From positions 3,254,670 through 3,318,669 of the forward strand of contig NZ_LT985361.1 in the NCBI RefSeq assembly GCF_900269665.1: a DNA stretch of 64,000 bases, read 5' to 3'. Source of the stretch: Nocardia suismassiliense (lineage in GTDB: Bacteria > Actinomycetota > Actinomycetes > Mycobacteriales > Mycobacteriaceae). Positions 16,775 through 25,679 of this stretch are shown piece after piece; within the stretch, counting starts at the first letter, position 1; each line of letters opens with the position of its first letter. A program made the position numbers and the translations under genes. The notes below the pieces were generated by a model. The model searched no databases and had not been told where the DNA came from. It worked only from the letters and a program-made list of their open reading frames with translations.

Positions 16775-17335
16775 ATGCTCGACCGTTTCGCCATCCCGTC
16801 GCGCGAGGTGCTGCGCGCCCGCGAAAAGCTCGTCCTCGACCACTTCCACGACGAGGTGCGCCAGCAGTGGGACGACGTGCTGGCCACCTTCCCGCACCCG
16901 CACTACGAGATCATTCCCACGCTCACCGTGCACGACGGCGACGCCGAGGTGCGCGGCTACTATCACGACACCCGCGTCGCCTTCCCCGATCAGGACCACG
17001 AGATCATCGCGCTACGGCACAGCGCCGACGCCGTGATCGTCGAATTCTGGTTGCTGGGAACGCATTCAGGCCCACTGGGTGGCATCCCGCCCACCGGCGC
17101 CAAGCATCGCACCAGGATGACGGCGTACTTCGTCTTCGACGAGAACGAGAAACTAGTCGTCGAGCGCATCTACTTCGACGCGCTGTCGATGCTCAAACAA
17201 CTCATCGGTGGAGTGAACCTGCGCGACCCACGCAACTGGCCGCTGGTCGTGCGCGCACTGCGTGGGTTGCTCACGATGTCGAGCAACCCGAACCCGTTGC
17301 TGGTCAACACAACACGCGCAGACCTGTCGGACTGA
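16775..17335 (+). CDS. SnoaL/NTF2-fold protein
   Basis: A 186-residue protein with a SnoaL-like ester-cyclase fold (GYYHDTRVAFPDQDHEIIAL, then FVFDENEKLVVERIYFDALSM). SnoaL relatives act as cyclases, isomerases or ligand-binding proteins, and the substrate here is unknown. An AGGAG ribosome site lies 6 bases before the ATG. It is followed after five bases by the metallo-hydrolase gene, so the two form an operon opposite tetR and are probably induced by the same ligand. Confidence 0.85.
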   Translation: MLDRFAIPSREVLRAREKLVLDHFHDEVRQQWDDVLATFPHPHYEIIPTLTVHDGDAEVRGYYHDTRVAFPDQDHEIIALRHSADAVIVEFWLLGTHSGPLGGIPPTGAKHRTRMTAYFVFDENEKLVVERIYFDALSMLKQLIGGVNLRDPRNWPLVVRALRGLLTMSSNPNPLLVNTTRADLSD

Positions 17336-17340
17336 TCGTC

Positions 17341-18165
17341 ATGAAAATCCATCACCTCAACTGCGGCACCATGCGACCCCTCGCCACCCCCGGCGGACTC
17401 GTCTGCCACGTCCTGCTCGTCGAAACCGAACACGGTCTGGTCCTGGTGGATTCGGGCCTCGGCGTGCACGACGCCGAAGCCCCGGGTCGGCGCTTCGGTC
17501 CCAGCCGCTTCTTCATCCGGCCGATATTCGACCCGAATGAGGCCGCGATCAACCAGATCCAGCGCCTGGGGTTCGACCCGCACGACGTTCGCCACATCGT
17601 GCTCACCCACTTCGACGCCGACCACGTCGGCGGACTGGCCGACTTCCCTTGGGCACAAGTACATCTGACACGCGCCGAGGCACTCGCATCCCAGCACCCC
17701 GCGACACAGATCGAAAAACAGCGTTATCGCGCCCCGCACCGCGCTCACGGCCCCCGGCTCGTCGAACACGACCCCGCAGCAAGCGAATCATGGCGCGGAT
17801 TCGCCGCCGCCAACGAACTCACCGACATCGCCGCGGGCATCGTGCTGATCAGCCTCCCCGGCCACAGCCGCGGCCACGCCGCGATCGCCGTCGACACCGG
17901 CGATCGCTGGGTCCTGCACGCCGGAGACGCCTTCTACCACCGCGGCCAACTCGACGGCACCAACTCCGCACCCAAATCCCTGACCGCGATGGAACGGTTG
18001 ACGGCATCCGATTGGCGCAAAGTCCGTTCCAATCACCAACGCCTGAGCCACCTCTGGACCGCCGCCGAACCGGACTTGATCCTCGTCAACGCCCACGACC
18101 CCCACCTGCTCGACCAGGCTCGTCAGGCCAACCCACCCAGTAGCCGAGGCGGTGGAACCGAATGA
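17341..18165 (+). CDS. Metallo-beta-lactamase-fold hydrolase
   Basis: A 274-residue MBL-fold protein with the metal motif HFDADH (His90, Asp92, Asp94, His95), GHSRGHAAI and HAGDAFYH for the remaining ligands. The first motif reads HxDxDH instead of HxHxDH, as in many lactonase-like relatives. It is co-transcribed with the SnoaL gene and probably under the TetR repressor. It may hydrolyse a lactone or an ester made or bound by the SnoaL partner; that link is inferred from the operon only. Confidence 0.88.
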   Translation: MKIHHLNCGTMRPLATPGGLVCHVLLVETEHGLVLVDSGLGVHDAEAPGRRFGPSRFFIRPIFDPNEAAINQIQRLGFDPHDVRHIVLTHFDADHVGGLADFPWAQVHLTRAEALASQHPATQIEKQRYRAPHRAHGPRLVEHDPAASESWRGFAAANELTDIAAGIVLISLPGHSRGHAAIAVDTGDRWVLHAGDAFYHRGQLDGTNSAPKSLTAMERLTASDWRKVRSNHQRLSHLWTAAEPDLILVNAHDPHLLDQARQANPPSSRGGGTE

Positions 18166-18232
18166 ACCGGCCGTACGACGACCATACTGAAACCGCCGAC
18201 GGCCAACGGCGGCATGATCGTGAGGAGTATCC

Positions 18233-19030
18233 GTGGCGCTCATCTCGGCGGCTGTATGCCCATACCCGCCAGGGTTGATACCCGAGGTCGCCGGTGAGGC
18301 CGCCGTGCAGTGGGATCCATTGCGAGCCGCCTGCGCGGAATCCGTTCGCCGACTGAGTCTTCCGCAGCTGGGCATAAACAACGGATGGGCCGTCTTGGAC
18401 GGGTTCGGTGCGCGTCGTCCTGATGAGACGACGCCTGAACTGCTGGTGCTCGTGGGCGGTGACGATACGACGAGGCTGTTCCAGCCGGACGGTGTGTTTG
18501 CGAGCCTGCGAGCACAAGGCATCGACTGGTCGACCGGTTGGGGACAGGCCAACGAGGACGCGACGGCATTGCCGTTGTCACTGTCCGTCGGCTATTGGCT
18601 GCTCGACTCCGGCCGCCCGCCCGGAATGCTCACGGCGTCGGTCGCGTTCCAGGCCGTGGCGCTGGATGCGACATCGCAGCAGTGCGCGGCGCTGGGGCGA
18701 AAGCTCGCCGGGCGGGCCGACCGGGTCGCCATGCTTGTGATGGGGGAGGGGTCGGCGGTCCGGGGTGTGACGGTGCGGCCGCACCCGAACGAACAGGCCG
18801 GGCGTTATGACGCGGAGGTGGCGGCAGCGCTCGGCGCGGCTGACGCCGAGAGGTTGGGTCGGCTCGATCTCGTGGAGTCGAATCGGCTGAACGCGACCGG
18901 TCGAGCGGCTTGGCAGGTTCTGGCCGGTGCGGCTGATGGACGGCGATTCCAGGCAGAGCTGCTGGCGCCCGGCGGGGTTGGGTATTTCGTGTCCAGTTGG
19001 ACGCAAGGTGTCACCGCGGTCGATGGGTAG
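18233..19030 (+). CDS. Class III extradiol-dioxygenase-like protein
   Basis: A 265-residue protein of the LigB-like family that is widespread in actinobacteria. It has an N-terminal AAVCPYPPGLIPEVAGE motif and a conserved VMGEGSAVR segment. The group is named after class III extradiol dioxygenases, but its function is not established and the usual metal ligands are not all evident here. A GAGGAG site lies five bases before the GTG start. It stands alone. Confidence 0.75.
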   Translation: MALISAAVCPYPPGLIPEVAGEAAVQWDPLRAACAESVRRLSLPQLGINNGWAVLDGFGARRPDETTPELLVLVGGDDTTRLFQPDGVFASLRAQGIDWSTGWGQANEDATALPLSLSVGYWLLDSGRPPGMLTASVAFQAVALDATSQQCAALGRKLAGRADRVAMLVMGEGSAVRGVTVRPHPNEQAGRYDAEVAAALGAADAERLGRLDLVESNRLNATGRAAWQVLAGAADGRRFQAELLAPGGVGYFVSSWTQGVTAVDG

Positions 19031-19095
19031 GCGCGCGCCCGGGTAGGCGCGGCAGTCCCGCGGGGTCTTGCCTGGTTCGACCAGGGCTGATGCCG

Positions 19096-19151
19096 TGTCA
19101 GTCGGTATGTCAGTTCGACGTCAGGTCAGTGTCAGCCGGGCTGGCGACAGT
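19096..19151 (+). promoter_or_regulatory. SARP-type heptamer array, copy A (GtrA promoter)
   Basis: Heptamers at 19096 (TGTCAGT), 19108 (TGTCAGT), 19119 (CGTCAGG) and 19130 (TGTCAGC) are followed by CTGGCGACAGT at 19141. Spacings are 12, 11, 11 and 11 bp. GACAGT (19146-19151) is the probable -10. It lies nine bases after the last heptamer and six bases before the GTG at 19158. SARP regulators bind direct heptamers with an 11-bp period placed about 8 bp before the -10. The same array recurs at 56357-56412. Confidence 0.75.
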
Positions 19152-19157
19152 GGTCGA

Positions 19158-19676
19158 GTGAACAGCACAGCTATTGCCGCTTCCGGGTTTCGGAAGCCAT
19201 ACGAGAACAGGGCAACCCTCGATAGCATCGGGGCGGGTTCCTCCTCGATGCTGGGTGTGGAATGGCTCGAGCGACTCTCGCGCGTGCTGCGCGGTGATCA
19301 TGTCTTCGCTCAGCTGATCCGCTTCGCCTTGGTCGGTGGCGCGAGCAATATCGCGTACGTCCTGCTGTTCCTGGCTATGAACGCGTTCGGCCCGCTGGTC
19401 GCCAATGTCGCCGGTTCGATGGTCAGCACGGTGATTGCGAACGAACTGCATCGCCGGCTCACCTTCCATGCGGCCGGACGGGTCGACTGGTTCACCGCAC
19501 AGTGGGAAGGCGGCGGGTTGGCCCTGATCGGCCTGCTGGTCAGCACTGCGGCCTTGGCGGGCCTCGAGTTCTGGGCACCCGGCCTCGGCGAGGTCGCACA
19601 GTCGGGCGCGGTGATCGTCGTCATGGCGGCAGTCGGCGGTATGCGGTTCCTGGTGTTGCGCGGGTTCGTCTTCTGA
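19158..19676 (+). CDS. GtrA-family membrane protein
   Basis: A 172-residue protein with four transmembrane helices of the GtrA type (IRFALVGGASNIAYVLLFLA, VANVAGSMVSTVIANELHRR). GtrA proteins are thought to move or present lipid-linked sugars for cell-wall glycosylation. I use the GTG at 19158 because a promoter with GACAGT ends six bases before it. The first residues, VNSTA, match the leader peptide behind the twin promoter at 56.35 kb. A shorter start at 19248 would remove a 30-residue soluble extension. Confidence 0.78.
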   Translation: MNSTAIAASGFRKPYENRATLDSIGAGSSSMLGVEWLERLSRVLRGDHVFAQLIRFALVGGASNIAYVLLFLAMNAFGPLVANVAGSMVSTVIANELHRRLTFHAAGRVDWFTAQWEGGGLALIGLLVSTAALAGLEFWAPGLGEVAQSGAVIVVMAAVGGMRFLVLRGFVF

Positions 19677-19714
19677 CGCGCTGTCGGTGGCCGGGGCGTG
19701 CGGCAATCGCGGAC

Positions 19715-20200
19715 TCAGAACTCGCGGTACATGACATGGAGACCGACCCGGCCGAGGGTCGGATGGCGAAACGCTCCGGGGACGGTGCCCACGATTTCGA
19801 ACCCGAGACGCTGGTAGAGGTCAACGGCCCGGTGATTGGATTCCGCTACGGCGTTGAACTGCATGCCGGCGAAGCCGCGCGCTTTCGCCCAGTCCATTAC
19901 GTACCGGCACAAGGCCGTTCCGGCCCCCTTGCCGCGAGCATCGGCGGCAACCATGAAGCTGGCGCTCGACACGTGGGCACCCGGACCCGGGCGATTGGCA
20001 TACGCATTGGCAGTACCCACCACGCCCGCATCGGTCACGGCAACGACGCAGATCGCGGGCGGGCCGACTGTCCACATCGCGCGCGCCTGCTCCTCGGTCA
20101 TCGCCGGGTCGTAGACGAATGTCTCACCGGCCCTGACGATTTCCCGAATGATGGGCCAGACCTGTGGCCAATCGTCCGGTGTGTACTCGCGAACCAACAT
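19715..20200 (-). CDS. GNAT-family N-acetyltransferase
   Basis: A 161-residue acetyltransferase with acetyl-CoA motif A (SFMVAADARGKGAGTALCRYV) and the usual ending (HRAVDLYQRLGFEIVGTVPG). This type often acetylates small amino compounds. The ATG at 20200 is preceded by TAGCTT seven bases upstream, a leaderless arrangement; an in-frame TTG lies 9 bases earlier. Confidence 0.88.
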   Translation of the reverse strand: MLVREYTPDDWPQVWPIIREIVRAGETFVYDPAMTEEQARAMWTVGPPAICVVAVTDAGVVGTANAYANRPGPGAHVSSASFMVAADARGKGAGTALCRYVMDWAKARGFAGMQFNAVAESNHRAVDLYQRLGFEIVGTVPGAFRHPTLGRVGLHVMYREF

Positions 20201-20303
20201 GAACCACAAGCTATCCGGGATAGCGCGGCGTTCCCACTCATTTGGTCGCGGCGGCGTCGTTCGTCCAGGCGTGACCGCAGCCTGGACGAAAGGCAGGGAG
20301 CCG

Positions 20304-20309
20304 TAGCCT
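20304..20309 (+). promoter_or_regulatory. -10 element of a leaderless promoter (AraC gene)
   Basis: TAGCCT ends six bases before the GTG at 20316, and there is no ribosome site. Confidence 0.5.
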
Positions 20310-20315
20310 GGATGA

Positions 20316-21173
20316 GTGAGAGCTGTGGACTTCGGCCGTGAGCCTGAACTGGGCTGGGACTTCGCCGGTCCCGCCGAGGCCGTGCCGCGGGGTATCGCGA
20401 TGATCGGCTATCGCGACGAGGCAGGCATCGGGTTGGATCTTCGGGTTGCCGGGACGGCGGCGGTCACGGTGGTGATCGGATTCGGGGACCATGGGCTGCT
20501 CGTCGATGACGTTCACGGGCGACGATCACTCGACGGCTTCGTTGCCGGGCTGCCCATCGAACCCATGCGCATCCGTAGCGAGCGGGCGGAATGCATCGAG
20601 GTTCGTTTGTCGCCGATCCAGGCGTATTCGCTGTTGGGTGTTGCCCCCACCGATCTGGGCCGGGGCGCCGTCGCGCTGGAGGATCTGTGGGGACCACGGG
20701 CTCGGCAACTGCGCGAGCAACTCGCGTCCGCCCGGGCCTGGGACGAGCGATTCGCATTGACGAGATCTTTTCTGGCGCAGTGCGATAGGCCCATGCGGTC
20801 GCCTGATCCCGAGGTGCTCACCGGTTGGCATCGCATACTCGCCGCGCGCGGCCAGGTGAAGATCGGTGCGCTCGCCGAATCCGTCGGCTGGAGCAACAAG
20901 CGGCTGTGGGCGCGGTTCGAGTCGCAGATCGGCCTGACACCCAAGCGGGCGGCGATGCTGGTCCGATTCCGGCACGCGGTCGACGGTCTGCTGGCGGGCC
21001 GACCGGCCGGCGACGTCGCGGCGGACTGCGGATACGCCGATCAGGCCCATCTGTGCCGAGACATATCGATATTCGCCGACCGCACACCCGGGGTACTGAA
21101 GACGCACTACCTGCCCACCATCGCCCGGCACCGGTACCAAGCTTGGGGAAAAATTTTCCAATACCGAGGGTGA
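20316..21173 (+). CDS. AraC-family transcriptional regulator
   Basis: A 285-residue regulator with a C-terminal AraC helix-turn-helix pair (KIGALAESVGWSNKRLWARF, then GDVAADCGYADQAHLCRDI) and an N-terminal beta-rich sensing domain. The second HTH contains the family's DQAHLxR pattern. The serine hydrolase gene follows on the same strand after about 90 bases and may be its target. Confidence 0.9.
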   Translation: MRAVDFGREPELGWDFAGPAEAVPRGIAMIGYRDEAGIGLDLRVAGTAAVTVVIGFGDHGLLVDDVHGRRSLDGFVAGLPIEPMRIRSERAECIEVRLSPIQAYSLLGVAPTDLGRGAVALEDLWGPRARQLREQLASARAWDERFALTRSFLAQCDRPMRSPDPEVLTGWHRILAARGQVKIGALAESVGWSNKRLWARFESQIGLTPKRAAMLVRFRHAVDGLLAGRPAGDVAADCGYADQAHLCRDISIFADRTPGVLKTHYLPTIARHRYQAWGKIFQYRG

Positions 21174-21266
21174 CCTACCGGTCGATAGTGGTGTTCACCT
21201 CGGGTGCGTCGGCGAGCAAGCCGCGACTCGAGCCGTCACCTTATCGACAGCGAGAGGACACTTATC

Positions 21267-22385
21267 GTGACCGACACCCTCGATCCCGCACAGCTACAGG
21301 CCGCCTTGACGGCCGTGCATCATGCGGGCATGCCCGGACTCTTTGCCGAGGTGCGCGACGACAGCGAAATCTGGCGTGGCGCAGCCGGAGTCGCGGATAT
21401 CGCCATCGGCCGCCCGGTCACGGCCGACATGCGGCACCGCGTCGGCAGCGTCACCAAGACATTCACCGCCGCTGCTGTGCTGCAGCTGGTCGACAACGGC
21501 GAAATAGCGCTCGACACACCGATAGGGCACTACCTGCCGCAGCTGGTTCCCGGTGAACGCGGTAAGGCGATCACGGTCCGGATGTTGATCAACCACACCA
21601 GCGGTCTCGCCGAATACCTGCCGTATGCTTACCCATCCCTCGCGGGCTTCCCTGTCGTGGCGAAGACGACACCGAAAAGCCTGGACGAAAACCGGTTCAC
21701 CAAGTTTCACGCGACCGACCTGATCCAGCTGGGCGTCTCGGCACCTGCTGTCGGAACCCTCGGTGGCACGCCGGGCGTGTACTCGAACACCAATTACTTG
21801 CTCCTATGCCAACTTCTGGAGTTGATCACCGGCACTTCGGCGGAGAAATGCATCACCGCCAACGTCATCGAGCGCGCCGGGCTGCGGGACACCGAGCTGC
21901 CGACCGGACCGTACGTCAGCGGACCGCACTCGATGCACTACGAGGCGTGGTTCGGAATGATCGACCCACCAGTCGATTACAGCGTCTTCGACATGTCGTG
22001 GGTGGGCCCGTCGGCTTCGCTGATCTCTACCGTCGCGGACCTGAACCGCTTCTTCGGGCTACTGCTGGCCGGTGAAATCGTCAGCCACGCCTCGCTGGCG
22101 CAGATGCAACGCACCGTTCCGGTCATCTCGTTCGAGGGGAAGACGATCGACTACGGTCTCGGCCTGCACAAGACGACAGTGCCCGGTCACGGCATCTACT
22201 GGGGTCACGACGGCTCCGTCTGGGGCGGCGGCGCGTTGTGCATGACCAGTGCCGACGGCAAGCGCCAACTGTCCCTCGTGGTAAACATGCAGCGCTGGAA
22301 CCGAATCGGTGCCACAGGGCAGCCTGAGCCGCACCCCATCGACGACGCGCTGAGCGCTTTCACCCAACTCGTGCTGCGCGGTTGA
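21267..22385 (+). CDS. Serine hydrolase, beta-lactamase/DD-peptidase family
   Basis: A 372-residue penicillin-binding-like enzyme (class C beta-lactamase / D-Ala-D-Ala carboxypeptidase / esterase EstB group). The nucleophile motif is SVTK (about residues 60-63), the Tyr motif YSN (about 171) and the third motif HDGSVWGG (about 313). There is no signal peptide, which argues for a cytoplasmic esterase or peptidase rather than an antibiotic-resistance enzyme. The GTG has GAGAGGA 8 bases upstream. A similar but distinct enzyme lies at 54.5-55.6 kb. Confidence 0.88.
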   Translation: MTDTLDPAQLQAALTAVHHAGMPGLFAEVRDDSEIWRGAAGVADIAIGRPVTADMRHRVGSVTKTFTAAAVLQLVDNGEIALDTPIGHYLPQLVPGERGKAITVRMLINHTSGLAEYLPYAYPSLAGFPVVAKTTPKSLDENRFTKFHATDLIQLGVSAPAVGTLGGTPGVYSNTNYLLLCQLLELITGTSAEKCITANVIERAGLRDTELPTGPYVSGPHSMHYEAWFGMIDPPVDYSVFDMSWVGPSASLISTVADLNRFFGLLLAGEIVSHASLAQMQRTVPVISFEGKTIDYGLGLHKTTVPGHGIYWGHDGSVWGGGALCMTSADGKRQLSLVVNMQRWNRIGATGQPEPHPIDDALSAFTQLVLRG

Positions 22386-22556
22386 CATCTACACGCGCGA
22401 CCCTGAGCCGGCGAATGTGTAGCTGTTGTGGAGGTGTTGTGTAGGAACCCGATTCGGCCGCGCGCGTTGTTATGTTCTATCCGTTGTGTCGATCTGTGAC
22501 GCGACTGGGGCCAGCACCATTTCGGTTGGCGCAGAGGACAACTGGAGTTCTTGACG

Positions 22557-22931
22557 ATGAGTATTCGTACCGCTGTCGCAACACTCGGCTTTGCCGTGAT
22601 CGGGATCGGTGCCGCTGCCGGGCCGGCAGCGGCACTCGAACCGTTCCATGATCCGGAATTGGGCATCATGGGCGTGGATCTCAACCAATCCGATACCGCA
22701 GCCTTGTCCAACAGCCCGCTCCCGCAGCTGCTGGATCCGTTGCTGGGCAACGCCATTTACGTCACGCTCGACTTCGGCCTCGAGTCGGGGGAGCCCGATT
22801 CATCGATTCGCCGCGGTCCGCTGCCGGGAGGCTTCTCGGGCTTCGTCGCCGGTGCCGCGCAGTCGCAGAGCGTCATGGGAGTCATGCTGGCGGACGGAAA
22901 TACGGTGATCGTGTACCAAGCCGCCCCTTAG
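22557..22931 (+). CDS. Small secreted protein, unknown
   Basis: A 124-residue protein with a signal peptide (MSIRTAVATLGFAVIGIG, cleavage after the AAA near residue 27). The mature part is acidic, with a run of Leu/Pro in SNSPLPQLLDPLLGN and a Gly/Ala-rich end. No family is recognised. GGAG lies nine bases before the ATG. It is monocistronic and followed by a hairpin terminator. Confidence 0.75.
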   Translation: MSIRTAVATLGFAVIGIGAAAGPAAALEPFHDPELGIMGVDLNQSDTAALSNSPLPQLLDPLLGNAIYVTLDFGLESGEPDSSIRRGPLPGGFSGFVAGAAQSQSVMGVMLADGNTVIVYQAAP

Positions 22932-22952
22932 CCGAGGAGCTGACTTGGCGGT

Positions 22953-22985
22953 GGTTGTCGCGGTCCGGGTGGGATCGCGACAACC
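22953..22985 (+). terminator. Hairpin terminator after the secreted protein
   Basis: Perfect 10-bp stem, GGTTGTCGCG (22953-22962) with CGCGACAACC (22976-22985), 13-base loop. No U-run follows, as is common in actinobacteria. Confidence 0.6.
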
Positions 22986-23217
22986 GCTTGATCTGAGATG
23001 TGCAGCTGGACAGGTGATCACGAGGAAACGAGGCTCTTGGTTTCTCGCTCGATGCCACCACCAGTCCTCCTAATCGTCTGACCAGCGAATGGTTGGCATG
23101 AACTGGGGATAGCGGTGCGATGGATCCCAGTTGCTGAACGATTCATCGCTGCGGATCGTAGTGACAGATACGGGTGGCACTTGGCGATCATCCGCGTTCC
23201 GGATTCGAGGTTGTGTC

Positions 23218-23694
23218 ATGCATCTGTTGGCTAGCGATGCGAATGCTGGGGCCGGCCCCGGTAGTCGCGGTGCGATTGTGCTGGGTTTGTTTCGGATTCT
23301 CGTGGGGCTTTCGTTCGTCGCGCACGGGCTTTCCAAGCTGTTCGCGTGGCCGGTGGCGCCGCATGGCGGTCATGTCGCGACGGTCGGGAGCTGGCCGAGT
23401 TGGTGGGCCGCGGTGATCGAGATCGGGGCGGGTGGGCTGGTGGCGCTGGGTATCGGCACTCGCATCGCCGCGTTGCTCTGTTCGGGCGCGATGGCTTACG
23501 CATTTCTGCTCGTGCATTTGAAGGAGGGCGCGATCCTGCCGATTCAGAACGGCGGCGAAACCGCTGTGCTGTTCTGCTGGTCGTTCTTCCTGATCGCCAT
23601 GATCGGTCCCGGCGCGTTCGCGGTGGATACGTTGCTGCTGCGGCGAACAGGCCGCTCGATGCGCCGCGCGACCCCCGCGAACGCTCGCGGTTAG
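23218..23694 (+). CDS. DoxX-family membrane protein
   Basis: A 158-residue four-helix DoxX protein (GLFRILVGLSFVAHGLSKLF, WPSWWAAVIEIGAGGLVALG, NGGETAVLFCWSFFLIAM). DoxX proteins are linked to respiratory quinone chemistry or thiol-oxidant defence in actinobacteria. The ATG has GAGG seven bases upstream. It converges on the threonine aldolase gene, with one base between the stops. Confidence 0.88.
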   Translation: MHLLASDANAGAGPGSRGAIVLGLFRILVGLSFVAHGLSKLFAWPVAPHGGHVATVGSWPSWWAAVIEIGAGGLVALGIGTRIAALLCSGAMAYAFLLVHLKEGAILPIQNGGETAVLFCWSFFLIAMIGPGAFAVDTLLLRRTGRSMRRATPANARG

Positions 23695-23695
23695 C

Positions 23696-24841
23696 TCACA
23701 CCCGGCTCATCTCGTCGGCGATCGCCTCGGCGAGATTGTCGACATCGTCGGGGGTGGTGTCGAAAGCGCACATCCAACGGACCTCGCCGGTGCGTTCGTC
23801 CCACAGATAGAAGCGATAACGCTTCTGCAGTCGCTCGGTCACTTCGCGAGGAAGAATCGCGAAGACCGCGTTGGCTTGCACCGGGCGCACGATCCGCACA
23901 CCGTCGATACCGTCGACCGCGGCCGCGAGGCGCTCGGCCATCGCGTTGGCGTGCGCGGCACTGCGCAACCAGAGATCCCCGCCGAGCAACGCCTCGAACT
24001 GCACCGAGACGAAACGCATCTTCGACGCCAATTGCAGCGACATCTTGCGCAGATAGCGGATATCCCGGACGGCTTCCGGCTCGAGCACCACGACGCACTC
24101 GCCGAGCAGCAGTCCATTTTTCGTACCGCCGAACGAGAGCACGTCGACCCCCACATCCGTGGTGATCGCGCGCAACGGCACGCCGAGCGAGGCGGCCGCG
24201 TTGGCCAGCCGGGCGCCGTCGACATGGACCAGCATGTCCCGTTCGTGGGCGTGTTCGCAGATCGCGCGAAGTTCGTCGGCGGTGTACACGGTGCCGGACT
24301 CGGTGCTCTGCGTGACGGACACGGCCGACGGCTGGGCCCGATGCTCGTCGCCCCACCCGTAGGCCTGCCGATCGATCAATTCGGGGGTCAACTTGCCGTC
24401 AAGGGTGGCGACAGTGTGGATCTTGATTCCGGCGAGCTTCTCCGGCGCGCCGCACTCGTCCACGTTGATGTGCGCGGACTCCGCCGCGATCACCGTACCC
24501 CAGCGCGGCAGCAGCGCTTGCAGCGCAACGACGTTGGCGCCGGAGCCGTTGAATACCGGGTAGGCCGTGGCTCGCTCGCCGAAGTGCCCAGCGAAAATTT
24601 CCTGCAGGTGGGCGGTGTACTCGTCCCCGCCGTAGGCGATTTGATGGCCGCCGTTGGCCAGGGTCAGCGCCGCGAGCACCTCGGGGTGAATCCCGGCGTG
24701 GTTGTCGCTGGCGAAGCCGCGTACGGCGGGATCATGCCTGCGAACGGCGTCGGTGCCGGCGGTGTCAGCCACAGATATTTTCCCATCGGGTTCGGTTGTG
24801 CCGATCTGTACAGCGATGACGCGGAACCGCAGCGACCACAT
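23696..24841 (-). CDS. Low-specificity L-threonine aldolase-type PLP enzyme
   Basis: A fold-type I PLP enzyme of about 381 residues (GGDEYTAHLQEIFAGHFG, DMLVHVDGARLANAAASLG). The PLP lysine is in SFGGTKNGLLLGE. Members cleave threonine or allo-threonine to glycine and acetaldehyde. The start is uncertain: an ATG at 24841 gives a 40-residue N-terminal extension over typical enzymes, and no ribosome site is visible. The gene is divergent from lsr2 with 64 bases between the chosen starts. Confidence 0.87.
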   Translation of the reverse strand: MWSLRFRVIAVQIGTTEPDGKISVADTAGTDAVRRHDPAVRGFASDNHAGIHPEVLAALTLANGGHQIAYGGDEYTAHLQEIFAGHFGERATAYPVFNGSGANVVALQALLPRWGTVIAAESAHINVDECGAPEKLAGIKIHTVATLDGKLTPELIDRQAYGWGDEHRAQPSAVSVTQSTESGTVYTADELRAICEHAHERDMLVHVDGARLANAAASLGVPLRAITTDVGVDVLSFGGTKNGLLLGECVVVLEPEAVRDIRYLRKMSLQLASKMRFVSVQFEALLGGDLWLRSAAHANAMAERLAAAVDGIDGVRIVRPVQANAVFAILPREVTERLQKRYRFYLWDERTGEVRWMCAFDTTPDDVDNLAEAIADEMSRV

Positions 24842-24905
24842 GTTGTTGCGTGGGTCTACGATTGTCGCTTCTACACATTCCAGCATTCTACGAAGGGGAA
24901 ACTCC

Positions 24906-25241
24906 ATGGCACGCAAGGTCGTTGTGACACTGGTCGACGACTACGACGGCAAGTCCCAGGCCGAAGAAACAGTGCACTTCACCTTGGATGGCGTGGCGTA
25001 CGAGATGGATCTGTCGGCAGTCAACGCCAAGCAACTCCGCGGTCTGTTCGCGGAGTGGACGTCGACCGCCCGCAAGGTCGGACGTGCGCCGCGAGGCACG
25101 AGCAACGGGTCGCGGCCGACGGCCGGCCGGGAGCAGACGGGTGTCATCCGTGAATGGGCACGCCAGAAGGGTATTGACGTGTCGAGCCGCGGGCGGATTT
25201 CGGCCGAGGTGGTGGACGCCTACAAGAAGGCGAGCATGTAA
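24906..25241 (+). CDS. lsr2: Lsr2 nucleoid-associated protein
   Basis: A 111-residue Lsr2, the H-NS-like silencer of AT-rich DNA in actinobacteria. The N-terminal dimerisation domain (VVVTLVDDYDGKSQAEETVH) is followed by a linker and a DNA-binding domain with the minor-groove RGR motif (DVSSRGRISAEVVDAY). The start has AAGGGG seven bases upstream. Nocardia genomes commonly have more than one Lsr2, and its place here, next to threonine aldolase, suggests an additional paralogue. Confidence 0.95.
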   Translation: MARKVVVTLVDDYDGKSQAEETVHFTLDGVAYEMDLSAVNAKQLRGLFAEWTSTARKVGRAPRGTSNGSRPTAGREQTGVIREWARQKGIDVSSRGRISAEVVDAYKKASM

Positions 25242-25261
25242 GTCCACCGGAATCGCCGAGT

Positions 25262-25303
25262 CGGGCTCGGCCGTGGGGGACTTGTTCTTCCCTGCCGAGC
25301 CCG
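25262..25303. terminator. Bidirectional hairpin terminator after lsr2
   Basis: Perfect 10-bp stem, CGGGCTCGGC (25262-25271) with GCCGAGCCCG (25294-25303), between the convergent lsr2 and 25344-25679 genes. Confidence 0.65.
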
Positions 25304-25343
25304 CCCGTCTAATTCGCCGCGCCATTTTTCGGGCGCGGCTTTC

Positions 25344-25679
25344 TCATCTCGGACGACTGTTCGTGGCCCGTTCGATGCGCCGGATGCGTTCGCGCGCAAG
25401 AAGTTCGGTCATTTCGGTGAGCGAGTCTGCCAGCAGCGGATGCAGTTCGGCGCGCGCCCGGGCGACGGCGGCGTCGATCACCTCCGTGGACACCGTCGGG
25501 AATTCGCCGCCCAACCGCTGGACGGTCGCCCGACCGGATGTCACCGACTTCACCCACTGACCCATCAGATCCGGCGGCTTGCCCGAGCCGCCACCGAGGC
25601 TCGGCGCGGCGGCGTTCGGCCCGTAATCGGAACGCTTTCGCGCCGAACGCACCTCGGACTTATCGCTACTCAACGGCAT
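25344..25679 (-). CDS. Small charged hypothetical protein
   Basis: A 111-residue cytoplasmic protein. The first 38 residues are polar and Ser/Gly/Pro-rich. The rest is predicted helical (VIDAAVARARAELHPLLADS, TEMTELLARERIRRI). The start is supported by GGAG six bases before the ATG. I recognise no family. It converges on lsr2 across a shared terminator. Confidence 0.6.
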   Translation of the reverse strand: MPLSSDKSEVRSARKRSDYGPNAAAPSLGGGSGKPPDLMGQWVKSVTSGRATVQRLGGEFPTVSTEVIDAAVARARAELHPLLADSLTEMTELLARERIRRIERATNSRPR

